Source: Takakia lepidozioides
Taxonomy: Eukaryota; Streptophyta; Takakiopsida; Takakiales; Takakiaceae
Assembly: GCA_030704615.1 (NCBI GenBank)
Contig: CM060732.1
Coordinates: forward strand, 9,300,001-9,364,000
Reading direction: 5' to 3'
DNA length: 64,000 nt
Shown: positions 44,706 to 57,800 of the stretch, one piece after another
Layout: the number at the start of each line of letters is the position of its first letter
Numbering within the stretch: the stretch's first letter is position 1
Program-made: the position numbers and the translations under genes
Notes under the pieces: generated by a model
What the model saw: the letters and a program-made list of their open reading frames with translations, nothing else
What the model was told of the DNA's origin: nothing
Databases searched by the model: none

Positions 44706-47700
44706 CATGGATGATTTTCGCACAGTACTCCACCCCGATATAATCAAGAAGTGCGAAACAGGAAGCGCTGCAGGCACTTGGTATTCTTTGACTCGAGAGA
44801 CGTTTCTGGAGTACATGTATGCGGTAAGGCCGAGCATGTACTCACTTGTCTTTCTAAATACATGTTTGAATTTTGTTTTGTATTCATCCCTATTTTGATC
44901 AATGCAGCAAGAGCTGGCAGAGGCAGCTGAGAAGGGGAAATCCGAATACTACCGCACTACAACAGAGGAACTTAGGACATCAAAGGATGTGGAAGCAACA
45001 ATAAAGAAGGAGTATGAAATCCGCAGAACCAAACTGATGTCCGCCTTCGGAAAGCAGCTTAGAATAGTAGATCATGGCCTTGGTGTTGAGTTCCTTCTGC
45101 AGATCAAATCTCACTATGATAAGCATGTGCACCTGGAGATGCAGCAGGAGAATTTGCACCTGCTGGCCATCTCCATGGTCGACCCCCAAACCAAAATAAG
45201 GTGGCTGGAGATTTGGAACTCAGATCAGACAGTGAAGGACTTGAATCAATTCCTAAAGAGCACTATACAGCCTGGCACAAAGATGGAAGGAATCAGTGAC
45301 ATTGTGTTTGACAATGGCTTCACAAGGCTACATTTTGGAGTCAGGTATGTATTCAAAGAAATTCCATTTTTGTTGACTTCATGAATGTGATGAGTACCTT
45401 ATTTGCAAAACTAACAAATGTACCTTTTGCAGCTGGAGAAGCGCGCCACCATTGTGCTTGAGCAGACTTTGAAGGACTTGAACATTTCAATTGTTTCCCC
45501 GCCTCAAATGACATTGGAGGCATACATAAGAAAGTGGAGAGGTCTCACCTAGAGATACTGTTTTTTTCCGAGAGTTCTCCAAGGACAGAAACATTTTGCG
45601 GTCCAACGACTTCGACAGTCAGGTTGGATGAGAGTGGGCCATGATGCGAGTTGTGTACAGGTGCAATGTCCTACTGAGAAATTTTTAGACTTTGGTAGCA
45701 GTGTAATCATAGATCCAAAGTGAATGTCGGTGCCGACATTCACTCCTATGTCTGTGTCCTTCCAAACCTAGAGATTGCATTCACCTGGATTAGCAACTTA
45801 GTGTGTATTTGCACTGTCCTTGAATGGAATTTTGTGAATGGCGTTGACGACATTCATATCCAGAGCTGTTGTGAGCTCCAGAGATTTTTTGTACATTTTG
45901 TATGTTCCGTTGACATTTTGGTGAGTGTTCCTCACTTGAGGTTTCTGAATGTCGTTGCCGACATTCACTTTCCTTGCAATGTTGTTGCCTCTTGTGAGAA
46001 ATCGTTGTAATCAACGATCCAAAGAGAATGTCGTTGCCGACATTCACTTCTATGTCTGTGTCCTTCCAAAGCCAGAGATTGCATTCACCTGGATTAGGAA
46101 CTTATGGTGTGTTTGCAGTGTCCTTGAATGGAATTTTGTGAATGTCGTTGACGACATTCACATCCAGAGCTGTTGTGAGCTCCTGAGAGCTCCTTAGAGC
46201 TGTTCTGAGCTCCATTTCCTTCCTCGTTTTTTTCATTCTGTGCTACTGGCATCTTACTCACTTCGCGCTTTGGTGGGTTGTGTTTTGTCTCGCGTTTCAT
46301 AGGTACACGAAATATGTGCTTATGGATGGAAATCACCTCAGCGGTATTCCAGATTATCTTGACATGTGGTCGAACCCTGCAAACGATCCAACCATGTACA
46401 CTTCAGGAATATTGAAGGACTGGAGTCCTTCTCACTTCAGAGACTGTGGTTGGTACCTAGACTGCCCACCTGAGCACACGACCTTTCAAGAGCAGCACAT
46501 GAAATATTTGAACAATAATGTTGAGATGTTGGCGCCTCTGAATGACGAGGAACTTACCAAAGAAACATAGCAACATTGGCTGCCAAGGAGCCTGATGCTC
46601 AGGAAACAATGCAGAAGGGCAAGAAGGCGGGGCGCAAACCAAAAGACAAGGCTCCTGATGTCATAGCCAGGTTACCAGCAAAGCCAAACAACAAAGACAA
46701 GTCCAAGGACAAGGAGAAGGAAAAAGACAAGGGGAAGGAGAAAGAAACAGAAAGGGAGATGGAAAAAGAGAGTGAGAAGGACTTCACTGCTGGAAGGTAT
46801 ACCCGCACAATTCAGTGCGTGTTCGATGCCAGGCCACACCCTTCCCATGCAGATTCGGCAAGTGAGATTAAGATTGTTAATGAGGGATGGCTGGCGATGA
46901 TGCAGAGTCGAAAGAGAGGATACACTAGGGTGCCTTCGTCTACCTGGGACAACATGATCTCATTCCTTAATCTGGTGACAATTTGATTTTCTTTCCTTTG
47001 CATCTGTAAGTGTCATTTGCAGCCTTAAAGTTTGGTTCTTTGAAAACATTCTTGTCTTCGTTCTAAAATTTGACATGTCTGTTGCAGGTGAGCACCGGTC
47101 CCACCTTTGTGTGCGGTGTGTAGAAAACATTTGCAGCTGACATTGTCATTCTCGACATCCCGGACGGCCAGGCTGTGCCAGAAATTCTTCCGAAGGGCAA
47201 GACGCCAAGCTGGAACAAGTTCGATGACAACTACTGGAGTTGGGTATTCGGGTTTTGCAATAATTTCCTCTCTGATGCAGGGACACTTCTGCTTTTTCAA
47301 TCATGTGACAAAGATAGTCGTCGGGCCTTGGCATCATACCTGAAGTCCTCTGGGTTTGAAGTTTTGCGCACATGGAATTGTGTGAACAGCCTATACCTTG
47401 TGAAAGGGGGTTGTCCTGGTCAGCTGGTATGCCATCTCCCTTCTTCTTGTGCTTTCATGCTGCATTTCAATATTCTCTGCAGCTCCACTATAGAAGAATG
47501 TGTAATGATTGACACCGATCATGATAGATTCGTGACAAAACAGATTGTTGTATGCCTTTGTTTTGAATTTCCAGTGTGCAAACTTCCACTATAGTTTGTA
47601 TTTACCACCCTAACCTGCAATCTTTGGCAGACGAGGATGTTCGAGGCGATCTGCCTGCAGAGGATTCGCACCTCAAAGACACCATCCTCCGTCCGCAGCT

Positions 47701-48530
47701 TTGAGATTTCTGACCAGGGTTGCTTCGTCAACCCCCCGTATGAGCCGCATGTCGATGACATTTTGTACAACTTCATGCAGTCCAGTCAGACTCTCAAGAG
47801 ACCAGATGGCACTCCCTGGAGAGGTGCAAAGGAAAAAACCCAAGCGTTCAGTACTAGAGTCATGCAGCCACCATTCTGCACGGGTGGTCGATCTTTCTGT
47901 GTCCACAGGTTTGTTCTCTCCCTTTCGAATTGATTTTCTTTCACCAGTTTCATCTTCTTAAATCCCCCCCCCCACCAACCTGTTCATGTCCTCTTGTCTG
48001 GTGCAGGAGCAACTTACCATGCATGCAAGGTAGGCGGAAGAAGTCTTTTTGGCATGGAGGGTGATTCTGACCTTTACAAGACAGTGCTCATCCCCCTTTT
48101 GTCTAGCTCCACTTTAGGCACACAGACTGAGAGGATTCAAATCCGAAATGATGACGATCCCGAGGATAAGCAGGTCGACAACGGCTTTTCATGTGAGTAA
48201 GTCCTAAACCCACTTTGGGAGCCATACTCAATTTCTCGGACATCAAATTTATAGTAATAATTTTTTTCGGCCTGTGACTTGCAGGAAAGGCAACGATGGA
48301 TCTTCAGGAGATACCCCCATTTGTGACGAGTCTGTTTTCGACAGCCCCCTTTCCAATTTTCTGCTTCCTGTGTATGCCGAAGCAATGGCACTTCATGCGG
48401 CCGAGTCTCTATCCCCTGACTTTTTATTGCCCGGCCGCAGGTGTAGCCAGCGTAGATCCGGAGTTCTTCAATACTTAGACTTAGATGCAGAGGACGCGGG
48501 GATACATTGTACTGACTCTGAGTCAGACTG
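44706..48530 (+). pseudogene. Copy D: most diverged ParB-methyltransferase gene, ParB part missing
   Basis: Begins within the exon 3 equivalent (PDIIKKCETG ... WYSLTRETFLEY) and continues through the tail. The exon 4 and 5 equivalents are continuous (DPQTKIRWLEIWN), with no intron between them, unlike A. Other exons lie at about 45434-45660, 46302-46570, 46580-46980, about 47130-47425, 47632-47908, about 48007-48198 and 48284-48530. The motif IV region is VILDIPDG, the same odd form as in A. Motif I reads VVDLSVSTG across the splice, with the first Gly lost. Lesions: frame changes near 45550, 46565 and in an A-run near 47835, and a stop at about 45635. Lys/Glu-rich low complexity lies at 46600-46790. 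This is an old, probably dead copy. Confidence 0.85.
45722..46159. repeat. D-type palindromes in an intron, with a 304-bp tandem duplication
   Basis: Sites of the form GAATGTCGTTGCCGACATTC start at about 45722, 45836, 45947, 46026 and 46140. The first two and the last two belong to two copies of a 304-bp unit in tandem (shared text such as TATGTCTGTGTCCTTCCAAA). The intron corresponds to intron 6 of element A. Confidence 0.9.
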
Positions 48531-48639
48531 AACTTTGTTCTTTAAAATGTTCTGTTTCATCCTCTTCGGAAAACATTGAATCCCCTTACTCCACTGTAGT
48601 TGTTCCGGCAAAAAAAGAAAATCAAAGAATCCACTTTCA

Positions 48640-49030
48640 TTCAAATGGCAATATGTATGAATCCATCCAACAAACCCCACTCACTCTTCTCATATCCATT
48701 GTGCATTCATCTACTGTGCGTTCATGCGTGCTCCATTCGTGAATGTTTTCCTTTATTAAACATCCAGTATACATTCATCCACTGTACTCTGTAATCCACC
48801 CCACAAACCTACCACACTCATGTCATATACATTGTGCATTCATCTACAGTGTATTCATGCATCTTCCAGTCATGAATGTTTTCCATTCTTCAACATCCAT
48901 TATACATTCATCCATTTTACTATTACCCATCCCACATTCATCCATTTACTTTCATTTTTCGCACTCATCCATCTATTTATCATCCACTCTACATTCATCC
49001 ATCCTTCATTCATCTGTTGCTTTCAGGTGG
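48640..49030. repeat. ATTCATCC-rich simple sequence
   Basis: Iterated CATTCATC, CCACT and TACATTCATC motifs without fixed period. Open frames here are artefacts of the repeat. Nothing else seen up to 49391. Confidence 0.75.
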
Positions 49031-49391
49031 GATTGACCACGTCCTTTTATTATGTCGTCCATCTTGTTTCCGCGGTGAAGGGTGCTCTTCCGCGGGAATA
49101 CACTCCACTTCTTCCTGGGTGCGTGGTGACGGGGCCTTCAAGCGCGATGACGTGGAGTGAGCCCCGTGATGTGGCGTTGGTGCAAGGTGACGTGGCATGA
49201 GTGCAGTTGCGCTCACGCGCTCACGCGACCAAGCTCACGCCGAGGCATCCCTACAGGTGAAGCCCAGGGAAGGGCAGAGAGGACCTCAGATGCAGGGGTC
49301 TCTCCCTTCATTTTCAAGCCAACAACGGGCGGATGTGGTGTGTTGGACATGCCATATAATAGGAAAATAGCACCTTCCCCCAACCCCCGCC

Positions 49392-51480
49392 ATGCTTTAC
49401 GGGCCTCTGTGGTTAAAACCAGCCAAGAGACCTCTTGACCGATTTGCCAAACTTGCTTCACGGGTCTACAAAGAAGACGAACTAATCTGGCAGTATTACA
49501 TGGATCTTAAGGAAGCAGCAGCAGCAGAGAATTTTGAAGATGTAGCTCAGAGGGATCACATGTTTAACATATTTCCTAATGGGTCTGCCCACTGAAATCC
49601 AGGCTTGGGCTCAGCGTCGCACCTTCAGGAATAATGAGTTATGGTAGAAGAGGTTAGGTTGATTAGGTTATTAGATTTGGCTAACAGCAAAGAACGGCAA
49701 CAACATCAGATTTCAGGCTCCCTTCATGAGCCATGAGTCTGGCCATACATTGCCTGCCAAAGTGGCTCTTTATGTCCCGCCAGCCATGAAGGTCTGGGCA
49801 GATGAATTATCCTTGCAGCAATTGGCCAGCACGGTGGGTGATCTTAGCAACTCTATTGCCACTCAATTTGTTGCTCTCAACGTCAACACCCGCAAGCAAG
49901 AGTGGCAGCCCAAAAAAAATGATCATGGGGGTGGTAACAATAGGGGTCGCACTCAAATGGGTGACAATTATGAAGGTCAGCATGCTACTTGCTATATTTG
50001 TGGTTCTCTAGAGCACTACACGAAGTTCTGTCCACATAGAGAAGGCCTGGCTGACCTGATCAAAGCCAAACAAGGTTGCTCCTGGTCCTTTAAACTAAGG
50101 CGATCTCTTGGACAGGGGGTAAGAGATCACAAGCCCATAAACCCTGATACTCAGGTCAAGTTGCGTGTTGTTTTGTCCATTGATTTTAAGGCCTTGCACT
50201 GTGAATCTAGCAAAAGAAATGGGGTCCAGAAGATCAGTCCTCTTGTTACTCAATGTCATGTGAATGAATTGACTTTTCCTCAAGTGTTGTTGACACGGGT
50301 TGCACCATGTCTGCAATTCCCCTGCAAGTAGTTCGAGTTTTGGGCCTTGAACTTGTTCCTGCCACAGGACTTGAAGTCCTTATTGCTGATGGCTCCAGGT
50401 ATGAACCTTGAGGGCTGGTTACTGTTCCCATTATAAGAATTCACATAAAGGAAGTTGTTGTTACATGCATAGTCGCTATTGGGGATCAGTTCCTGCTGAG
50501 TCTTGATTGGATGTCTGGAGCTAAAACTACCATCAATCCAGGGGATTACTTTATGCGTTTTTTTAATGGGGAAGGGCATGAGGTGGTGGTAGCCCTGAAA
50601 ACAACTACCATGAGGGCTAGATGTGTTACAGCCAACCTTTCTAGAGTTCAAGCAATGGTAAGTGAGGTGAGACAACACTCTCTAGGTGACATGAATTGGT
50701 CTGAATTATCTCAATACAAGCCTGATCTCCGGCTTATGTACCAATGGCATGTTCTTGTACAGGGTCAGAAGGCTGGTGTCTCTATCACTGTGCTTAAGAA
50801 CACCACATTGATACGAGCACCCCTTGATGTCATCATTCCCCACCCAGAAAAATTGTTAAGACAAGTCTGGCTTTCATTTGTCCTTAGGATCATTACCTTG
50901 AAATAGAAGGATGGAGACTAACTGCCTTGAAACACTGTCGTGTGGCTGGGAAGGTGAATACTACACGAATCCAGAGTCTGATGACGAGTTTCAGGACTGG
51001 ACCAAAGTCACCAACCAACAAAGGAGAGAAGCACATCTGATCTACCTACATGCTATTGGGACCGACTCCAAAAAAGGAAGAAGCAAACATGCAAACATTG
51101 GAGGCAGAACAGAGGTGGGAAGACATAAAAAGTAAACTCAGGATCAGTCCTGAGCTCACTCCAAAGCAGAAGCAACAGCTGCTGGAAGTATGTAGAAGAA
51201 ATCATCACAGCTTTGCCATGAACAAAGCCGACCTTGGCCATTGTGCTGACGTGGAGCACGAAATCAACACCCAAGGGTTCCCTGCAACCAGAAAGCCAGC
51301 AAACAGACTGTCAGAAGCTGAGGAGAACCTTGTATAAGAATAGATTGAAGCACTCATTTTATAAGGTAAAATGCCAATCAACAAGTCTGAATATGCATGC
51401 CCAGTTACTTTGCCACCCAAGAAAGTTGGGAGCAAAAGGTTTTGTGTAGATTACAGGGCCAGTCTTAGCCGGAGCTTGAC
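49392..51480 (+). pseudogene. Ty3/gypsy gag-protease-reverse transcriptase remnant
   Basis: In order: a gag zinc knuckle CYICGSLEHYTKFC (C-x2-C-x4-H-x4-C) at about 49988; a retropepsin-like active site VDTGCTMSAIP at about 50287, followed by a LEVLIADGS flap-like region; and the start of reverse transcriptase at about 51080-51460 (HEINTQGFPATRKPANR ... INKSEYACPVTLPPKK ... KRFCVDYRASL), matching the usual P.R..PYR ... S.SPYA.PV..V.KK ... RFCVDYR pattern. At least four stops and several frame changes break it, and the RT catalytic YxDD, RNase H and integrase are missing or unrecognisable. It is a different, older element than the one around 27.6 kb. Confidence 0.85.
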
Positions 51481-52503
51481 ATGTAAGTAAACAATGTTCC
51501 AAGGTTTCCAAGACCGCCGTAGAGCAACAACCACACATTACTGCTCCCTGGAACTGAAGCTATTCACCGACTTTGAGAACCCTATTAACTACTTGCCATA
51601 GGAAAGATGCAATCTTTGATGGACGAGTTTTAATCCAGACAGATCGTTTTCCAGTTCTCGTCTCGGAAGTTGTACAACCCCCATCTAGATTCCCATTTTT
51701 TGCTCATAGGTTGGGTTACTGATAGGGCTCTCTATCATTTTTTGGTAGTGTATGCAAAGAAGGGCTCTGGCGAGTTTTTGAGTTCCAGGACCATTCCAGG
51801 GGGTCAATCTCCATTTCTGCTAGGGGCCTTCCTAGGATCCAAACAAATGAGTTGGTTGCCAGCCAAGCCCTAGTGGTGATAGTGAGTGGAGGCTGGGGAT
51901 TCATCGCTTTGTCTGGGGCTGTCCAGTAGCAGACTCTGACTAGAGTAAGAGCCATTGTTGGAATGCGTACGGGTTCATGAGAGGTAAGTGTGAGTCTAAG
52001 TGAAGTGGTATTGATGGTGAAGGTGTAGATCGAAATATCATTCATGGTGGTCTTCTACAAACAGAATAGTAAGGTACGACGAGGGCCCAAGAGTTTGGGG
52101 TTGGCTCAGGAGGGCTAGAGGAAAGGGTTGAGAGCCATTGTACTGGGATAGATTGAATGATTTGCTGATGGCCTTTGGATGCTTGTGCAACACCGACATC
52201 TTGAGCCACAGATTCTTGAGTTCAGAGACTGTTTCCTGTCCATAAGTTATGTACCTGTCTGATGCCCAGACAGTCTTATTTCGACCATCTTTTTGCCTGG
52301 TTTTTCTGGGAAGGGGTCAAAGGGGTACTGTTTAAGAACAAATGTTGTCTTTTAATTTTGTAATAGTTGTTTGGTTGGGCTTTGATGAGCAGCTTCCTTA
52401 GCTGCCCCCAAGCCTGCCAGATGCTTGACCAGAGAGTGGAACCCACTGACTTAAGGTTGAACCCCTGAGTGAGCCATCAAAGGGAGAGGCTCCACTGGGG
52501 AGT
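51481..52503 (+). other. Decayed interior of the second gypsy element
   Basis: Lies between the RT fragment and the putative polypurine tract. I see no readable integrase. Open frames are short and unlike any family I know. Confidence 0.4.
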
Positions 52504-52826
52504 TTTAAGGGGGGATGAACTGACAATGTGGTCGTAGACCAAGAACTTCCACCATCCCCCCTCAGGACCAAGAAATCGGGGTATCCATTTGCCTAGGAGT
52601 GCGACAATCTGGGTCTCGGGATCAAGAGGCAGAAAGGGCTAAGTGCTCGGCACTTAGCAGTAACAAAGCATGGGACACAGTACCACGAGGAGCAGTAGTG
52701 GGTTGTGTAGCAATCGTGGGCCGTGAACCACAATATCACATGGCCACGGTAGGATAGGCTTTACTAGTAGAAGGAGTAGTGAGGGACTGTGGGCCGTGTA
52801 CCACTAAAGGCACACGACCACGGGCC
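52504..52826 (+). mobile_element. Putative 3' LTR start of the second gypsy element
   Basis: TTTTAAGGGGGGATGAAC at about 52502-52519 looks like a polypurine tract followed by an LTR beginning TGAACTGACAATG. The LTR is cut at about 52827 by the left end of element E. The far part of the LTR is not visible in the window. Confidence 0.5.
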
Positions 52827-53059
52827 AGGGGGTTGCTATTCCATGAGCTCATGAGCGGGCATGGCTCACCCATGAGCTGCAAAGTAACACACTTCAAATT
52901 TCGGCAGATTTTTTTCGGGCCAAAAACTATAAAATAATCAAAAATCGAAGATTTCCGCGCTCATGCTGGAAGCACTCCGCTCATGAGTACTAGTGTACGC
53001 TCATGACTTGGAGCCCAGGCTCATGGACCGCCAGGCCAGGTCATAGAAAAACTGAATTC

Positions 53060-53535
53060 TGGGCAATAACGGCACCGAAATTATCCCAGAGGCAGAGACG
53101 CAAGCGGAATTAGGATCCGGGTTTGCAGACTCCGAAAACTCAATGGCGACCTATAACCGTGGATAGTACTGTTGCAGAAGTGCAGGATGGTTGGGTATAA
53201 CGGCGCCGTAATTGGGCACAGGAAAAGAAATAGCCGGCTGAAGGCTCGGGAGTGAAGCCAACAATGGTGAAAGTAATTGGGCTCCGCCAACCAAATACCC
53301 GGCTGCATCCTCCGGAGTGCAGGCGATAACAGCGCCGAATTGGGCCCCGGAAACCAAATACTCGGCTGAAGCCACCGGAGTGCAGCCGATAATGGCGCCG
53401 AAATTGGGTCCGGAAACCAAATACCCGGCTGAAGGCTGGGGTTGCAACCAATAACGGCGCCGAAATTGACCTGCGGAAACAAAATTCTCGGCTGAAGCTT
53501 CCGCACTCCATCCAATAACGGCACCGAAATTGGGC
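53060..53535. repeat. Left array of element E with half-palindrome sites
   Basis: TAACGGCGCCGAAATTGG-type sites have cores at about 53070, 53144, 53201, 53274, 53340, 53393, 53455 and 53519, some degenerate. From 53270 on they sit in a tandem unit of about 62-66 bp that also contains CCAAATACYCGGCTGAAG. Only one arm matches the E-type palindrome (CCGAAATT). The array ends 70 bp before the small-protein gene. Confidence 0.8.
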
Positions 53536-53604
53536 TCTGGAGAGCAAATACCCACCTTAGGGTGAGGGAGGCCTTGCTCTCATTTTGCTCTTCACTCTTC
53601 TCTG

Positions 53605-54204
53605 TTGTGCCCATCTCCTCCCTGCTTTGAGTTCGTGCTGTGTCGTGAGGCCATGTCGTGCCCGAATCACATCTATCGACGCCAGACGGGAGTCATTTAC
53701 CCGAAAGCAGACGACATCATTGTCTTCCTGGATGTTTACAGGGACGATCCTCGACTTGTCCAGCTGAGAGCAATGGAGTTTCTTCCAGGATTGCACGATT
53801 CTCCTGGACCCCGGCTGGGGAGCAGGTGGTTCCTACGCATCATGGACCTGGACTTTCCGCATGAGTGGGAGCCGAACAGATCACGCACATCGTTGCTGTA
53901 TTGCTGGAATTGTTGCGAGTGGACGTATGATGAGTGCATAGGTGAAAACTTTACGCGTGGACGGACTGGCTCGGAAAGTGGGGACATTCTCTTCAGTTAT
54001 GAGGATGAGGAGGAGGGGAACACAGGGCCCACTGTGAAAATGTCCTTCTACCAAGGGGGCGCTATCGATAAACATGACATCCTCGTTAGTTTCAACCGGG
54101 CGACAGAAACCACTGACATTTTGTTCAAATATAGGCACCCGGTCACTGAGGAGGTCCTTGAGAGGCCAGTTAGAGTCCCTTCTTCTTGGGCGAGGGGACC
54201 ATAG
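53605..54204 (+). CDS. Element-encoded small conserved protein of element E (function unknown)
   Basis: One open exon of 199 aa; MSCPNHIYRRQ at 53653 is an alternative start. It belongs to the same unrecognised family as the two small genes of element A: ADDIIVFLDVY, LRAMEFLPG, SRWFLRIMDLDFPHEW, RTSLLYCWNCCEWT, IGENFTRG, GDILFSYEDEE, PTVKMSFYQGGAIDKHDILV and VRVPSSW. The Cys-rich N-terminal block of the A paralogues is reduced to MSCPNHIY. It stays open although the neighbouring transposase has decayed. That may mean recent selection or chance. Confidence 0.7.
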   Translation: MCPSPPCFEFVLCREAMSCPNHIYRRQTGVIYPKADDIIVFLDVYRDDPRLVQLRAMEFLPGLHDSPGPRLGSRWFLRIMDLDFPHEWEPNRSRTSLLYCWNCCEWTYDECIGENFTRGRTGSESGDILFSYEDEEEGNTGPTVKMSFYQGGAIDKHDILVSFNRATETTDILFKYRHPVTEEVLERPVRVPSSWARGP

Positions 54205-54887
54205 GTCTTGCATGCTAGAGTAGACATGTTTCGACTCGCTGACACTCATGGCATATACATTTTCATTCAGAAATCAAGCAGCTTCCCTGTGCCATATGGG
54301 GAATATACATGCTTGGATAATCTTCTGTTAAGGTTTTTTGCAATTCACTGCCAGTATGCTGGGGCGTGTCCTTTGTCGTATGGATTGCTGTTTGCACAAG
54401 GTGCAGTATGCAAACGCTGGAATGTGCAGTAGGACCCTTCCCACTGGGACACGGAACTAGCAATCTTGTAAAGGCATCACATTTGCAGAACAGTAACAAT
54501 GTATTTGTAGCAAATTGGAGAATCTCATAAAGGTGGACGAAAACGCCAGGATGGGCTGCGAAATCACTACAAATTGAATGAAGAGCAGTAACAAGGAAGC
54601 ACTATGTAGTACACAGACCATAAACGGCGCTGAAATAGGCCTCAATGCCCGTTAATCTCCACACAATGTATGCTTTACTCGGATCCATTTGTAGACAACC
54701 AAAATAAAAAAAAGCATGCGCATGCCATTCATGGCCAAAAACCACATTCTCATGTATTGTGGCACCGAAATTCACCGGTAGCCATGGCGATGCGGCACCA
54801 CCGAGTGTATAATTCCTCACAAAAAAATAGGGTGCAAGAAGATGAATGTAATATAATTGCCACTTTCTCCTTCCCGAATGTGGAATG
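54205..54887. other. Gap between small-protein gene and transposase stop, element E
   Basis: Contains the 3' flanks of two convergent genes. Degenerate E-type sites occur at about 54625 (CGGCGCTGAAATAGG) and 54763 (GGCACCGAAATTC). No further gene seen. Confidence 0.5.
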
Positions 54888-57800
54888 TCAAGCAGTCCGA
54901 CCAGTATCCTGCCGTAGGGCCTTGTACAGCTCATTGAAACTCAGTGTTGGAGCATGGATGAAGACGTCCACTGCGGATATGCAACTCATGCGCTTCAGAA
55001 AAATGTAATAAAGGTGTTTGCAGGGGACGTATGTTGCATTCTTCGATTCCATAACAAAGAAGTCCTCACAGTTGCAAGCTGGGTACTGTGAAACCGTGAT
55101 TGCATACACGACACTGCGCGCAGCAGACCCGGCTGTTGACAACTGAAATATGCGCCCCATCCCGGGGTGAGGACCATCCCTGCAACCTTGCACTATGCAG
55201 GGCATTGCAAGAGCGTTGGTCATCCTTGTGTCGTTCGCCTTTGTTGGTGGCCGTCGTCTTTTCAGTTTCCCCCACCGATGGGTGGGCCAAGCTGCGGGGT
55301 CACCCACCGGTATGCGGGGCGAAGAGCTTCTCGTGGGAGGAGGATGACGACTGGGAATTGGATTTCGTGGAACATCTGTCCTCTCCACCAGTTGAAACCC
55401 TGCACTTCCTAGAGCGTCTGCCTCCTCCAGGGTAAGATCTGTACCAGTTGCCACAGGCCAGACTGCCGGTGGTTCAGGCATGCCTTGTACACCATATTTG
55501 GGCTTGCCAAACACACACGACATGATGTCGTGCCTGCAGAACCAAAACTCCTTCAGTGTGGCCTCCACAAACTTTGCGCACACAAATCTCCCTGTGAAGC
55601 AAGGGGTAGGCACACCGCCCTGCGGGCTTCTCCGAATCATCTCATTGCATCTCTGGTTGGTGTCGACACGAACAGCACAACATTTGCCACGAAATGTCGG
55701 ACGGGTCCGTGCAATTCTCCACTACGAGGCCGACACATCTCGCTCCACGATTGGAATGCTGTATTGGGTAACGAAAACAGGAGCAACATGCTCATCCTCG
55801 GCATGTTGTCCCGAGTCTGGCAGCGATTCCATGGATGCTGCAAGAGAGGGGGTACGAGTCTTGCTTTGTGGAGGCGTGGGACGCAACATCGTTGCGCCCC
55901 GAGGTTGAGTGCGGATGTTCATATCTGATCTCCATGAATCCCCGTCTCCTCCGGGCATGTCCTCAATTCTTCTCTTCACCGGCCGGCTGCGGACATCGCC
56001 CTCCAGGCAGTTCCCCCGATTGTGTAACGGCGTTGACCTTATTGTTTCCCGCAATGCAGCAGTCCATTTTTTGGGATCGGTCGAACGATGCGCCGCCCTC
56101 ATCAGCATGCCTGTCTAGTCCGATACCCCATTGCTTTCCTCCCAGAAACTGGTAGTAACGAGATTGTTGCATGATGGCCCTCACACTATCTTCTTTTGTT
56201 GCTGTCAACATGTCAACGAGATGTGCCGCAGAGGAAGCACGCCAGGAAGAGTGCACCGATTCGGCCATGTTCGTCGTCGGCATATCCGTGTCATCCTCCA
56301 AGCTCATGTCCTGTTGAACGAAATTAGAAATGTCACTGATTGTGGAGAATGTCCAAGCACAAAACAGAACAATTGTCAAGTACAAAAATGTGTTACTTGT
56401 CTCATGTAGTCTCCAAAATGGCGGAATCTATAGTGCCACCACGCAAGCCACGTTTGCAGTTCTGGCTGATCTTTCACATCCACTGCCCCTGAAGACACCC
56501 ACCAGGCGCGTATGGTTGCAAACTCGGTCTCCGCCTCATCGATGGAATTCGCATTTTTCCACGCTAGGCACATACTGATATGATCGTGCCGGTGGCGTGA
56601 CGCCACGAACCTTTTCGTGTTTTGCGTCAAACTCTGCATGAAGTGGAACCCGCAAGATCTCTCCTTCCCTTCCATTGGAGTCTTTGGGTTGTCCCCATAT
56701 ACCCTCCTAACTGCAGCCCAGTTCGCCTGGGCATTGTCAGCCATGAAGCCCCTAAAATCGGGAGGGGGCAACTTGGCTCTCGCCATTTGCTCATTAATTC
56801 CGCGCCACATATGCAACTCCGAATCTGTGTCTTCTCCCTTCATTTCGCAGATAGCAATGGTCATCAACTTTTTGCAATGTGGGTCGTATACATGTGCCCC
56901 CATTGTCACCCAATCGTGGTTAGTAATTCGCCGGATGTGGTCGAACATGACCCAGCAATTTGAGAGGTCTCCACTGGTCATCCGCTTCACCAAATCGACG
57001 CCGCTCCCCGGTCCGCACGTTGACATCTTAAATATGAAGCACCTGTCCGTCTCCGAGCCTTGACCAGGAAAGAAGCTGCCTTGGATGAAGTCGTAGCCGT
57101 ATGTGCGCTTCACTTCCAAGATGGAGTGCATGTCTGATCCTCTTCCGATTCGTTTCTTGCAGCCGACAATGTGGTTCCTGACATTGGGGCTGCACACATG
57201 GGAGACAGCTTCCAGCAGGTCCTTCATGTCCCCCTCGCCAACTTCTCTCTTGTGCTTCCGTCCTCCGACATTATTCTGCCAATTGCAATCCTATGTGCCG
57301 ATGCGAGCTGTATCTGCTTTGGTTTTGCACCCGGCCTCAACCTCACCTCCTCCTTGATAATATCCTAGGCTTGTTGAAAAGCGACTCTGCAATTGCCTCT
57401 GGCGAGGGGGTGCTCATGCTTTCCGATGTGAATGCATGCTCTGGTGCACGCTGGGCCGACGGTCCCGACGTAGTACTGCTTGGCGTTGCACACTGCCATG
57501 CACGTAGGGGCTGCGTTGCAATGGGCACACTTGAACGTCCCTGCAGGAACTCTACCTTGAGGCCAAAATGGGGTCAACAAATTGCCAATCCAGTCAGTCT
57601 CATTCCTGGTGCCTTTGCTAGTGTAATGGTAACATGTGCTCGAGAAACATTTAAGATGCCCAGCACACAATACATATCTCACTCGAACTCCATCACCCAG
57701 GTTGGACGATGAAGTTTTGGTGACACACCAAGGGTGGCTGTCATGTTTCCTGTTCATTCCTGCGAGCATGCCGTCTGGGCCTGCGCCTGCCGGCACTCGA

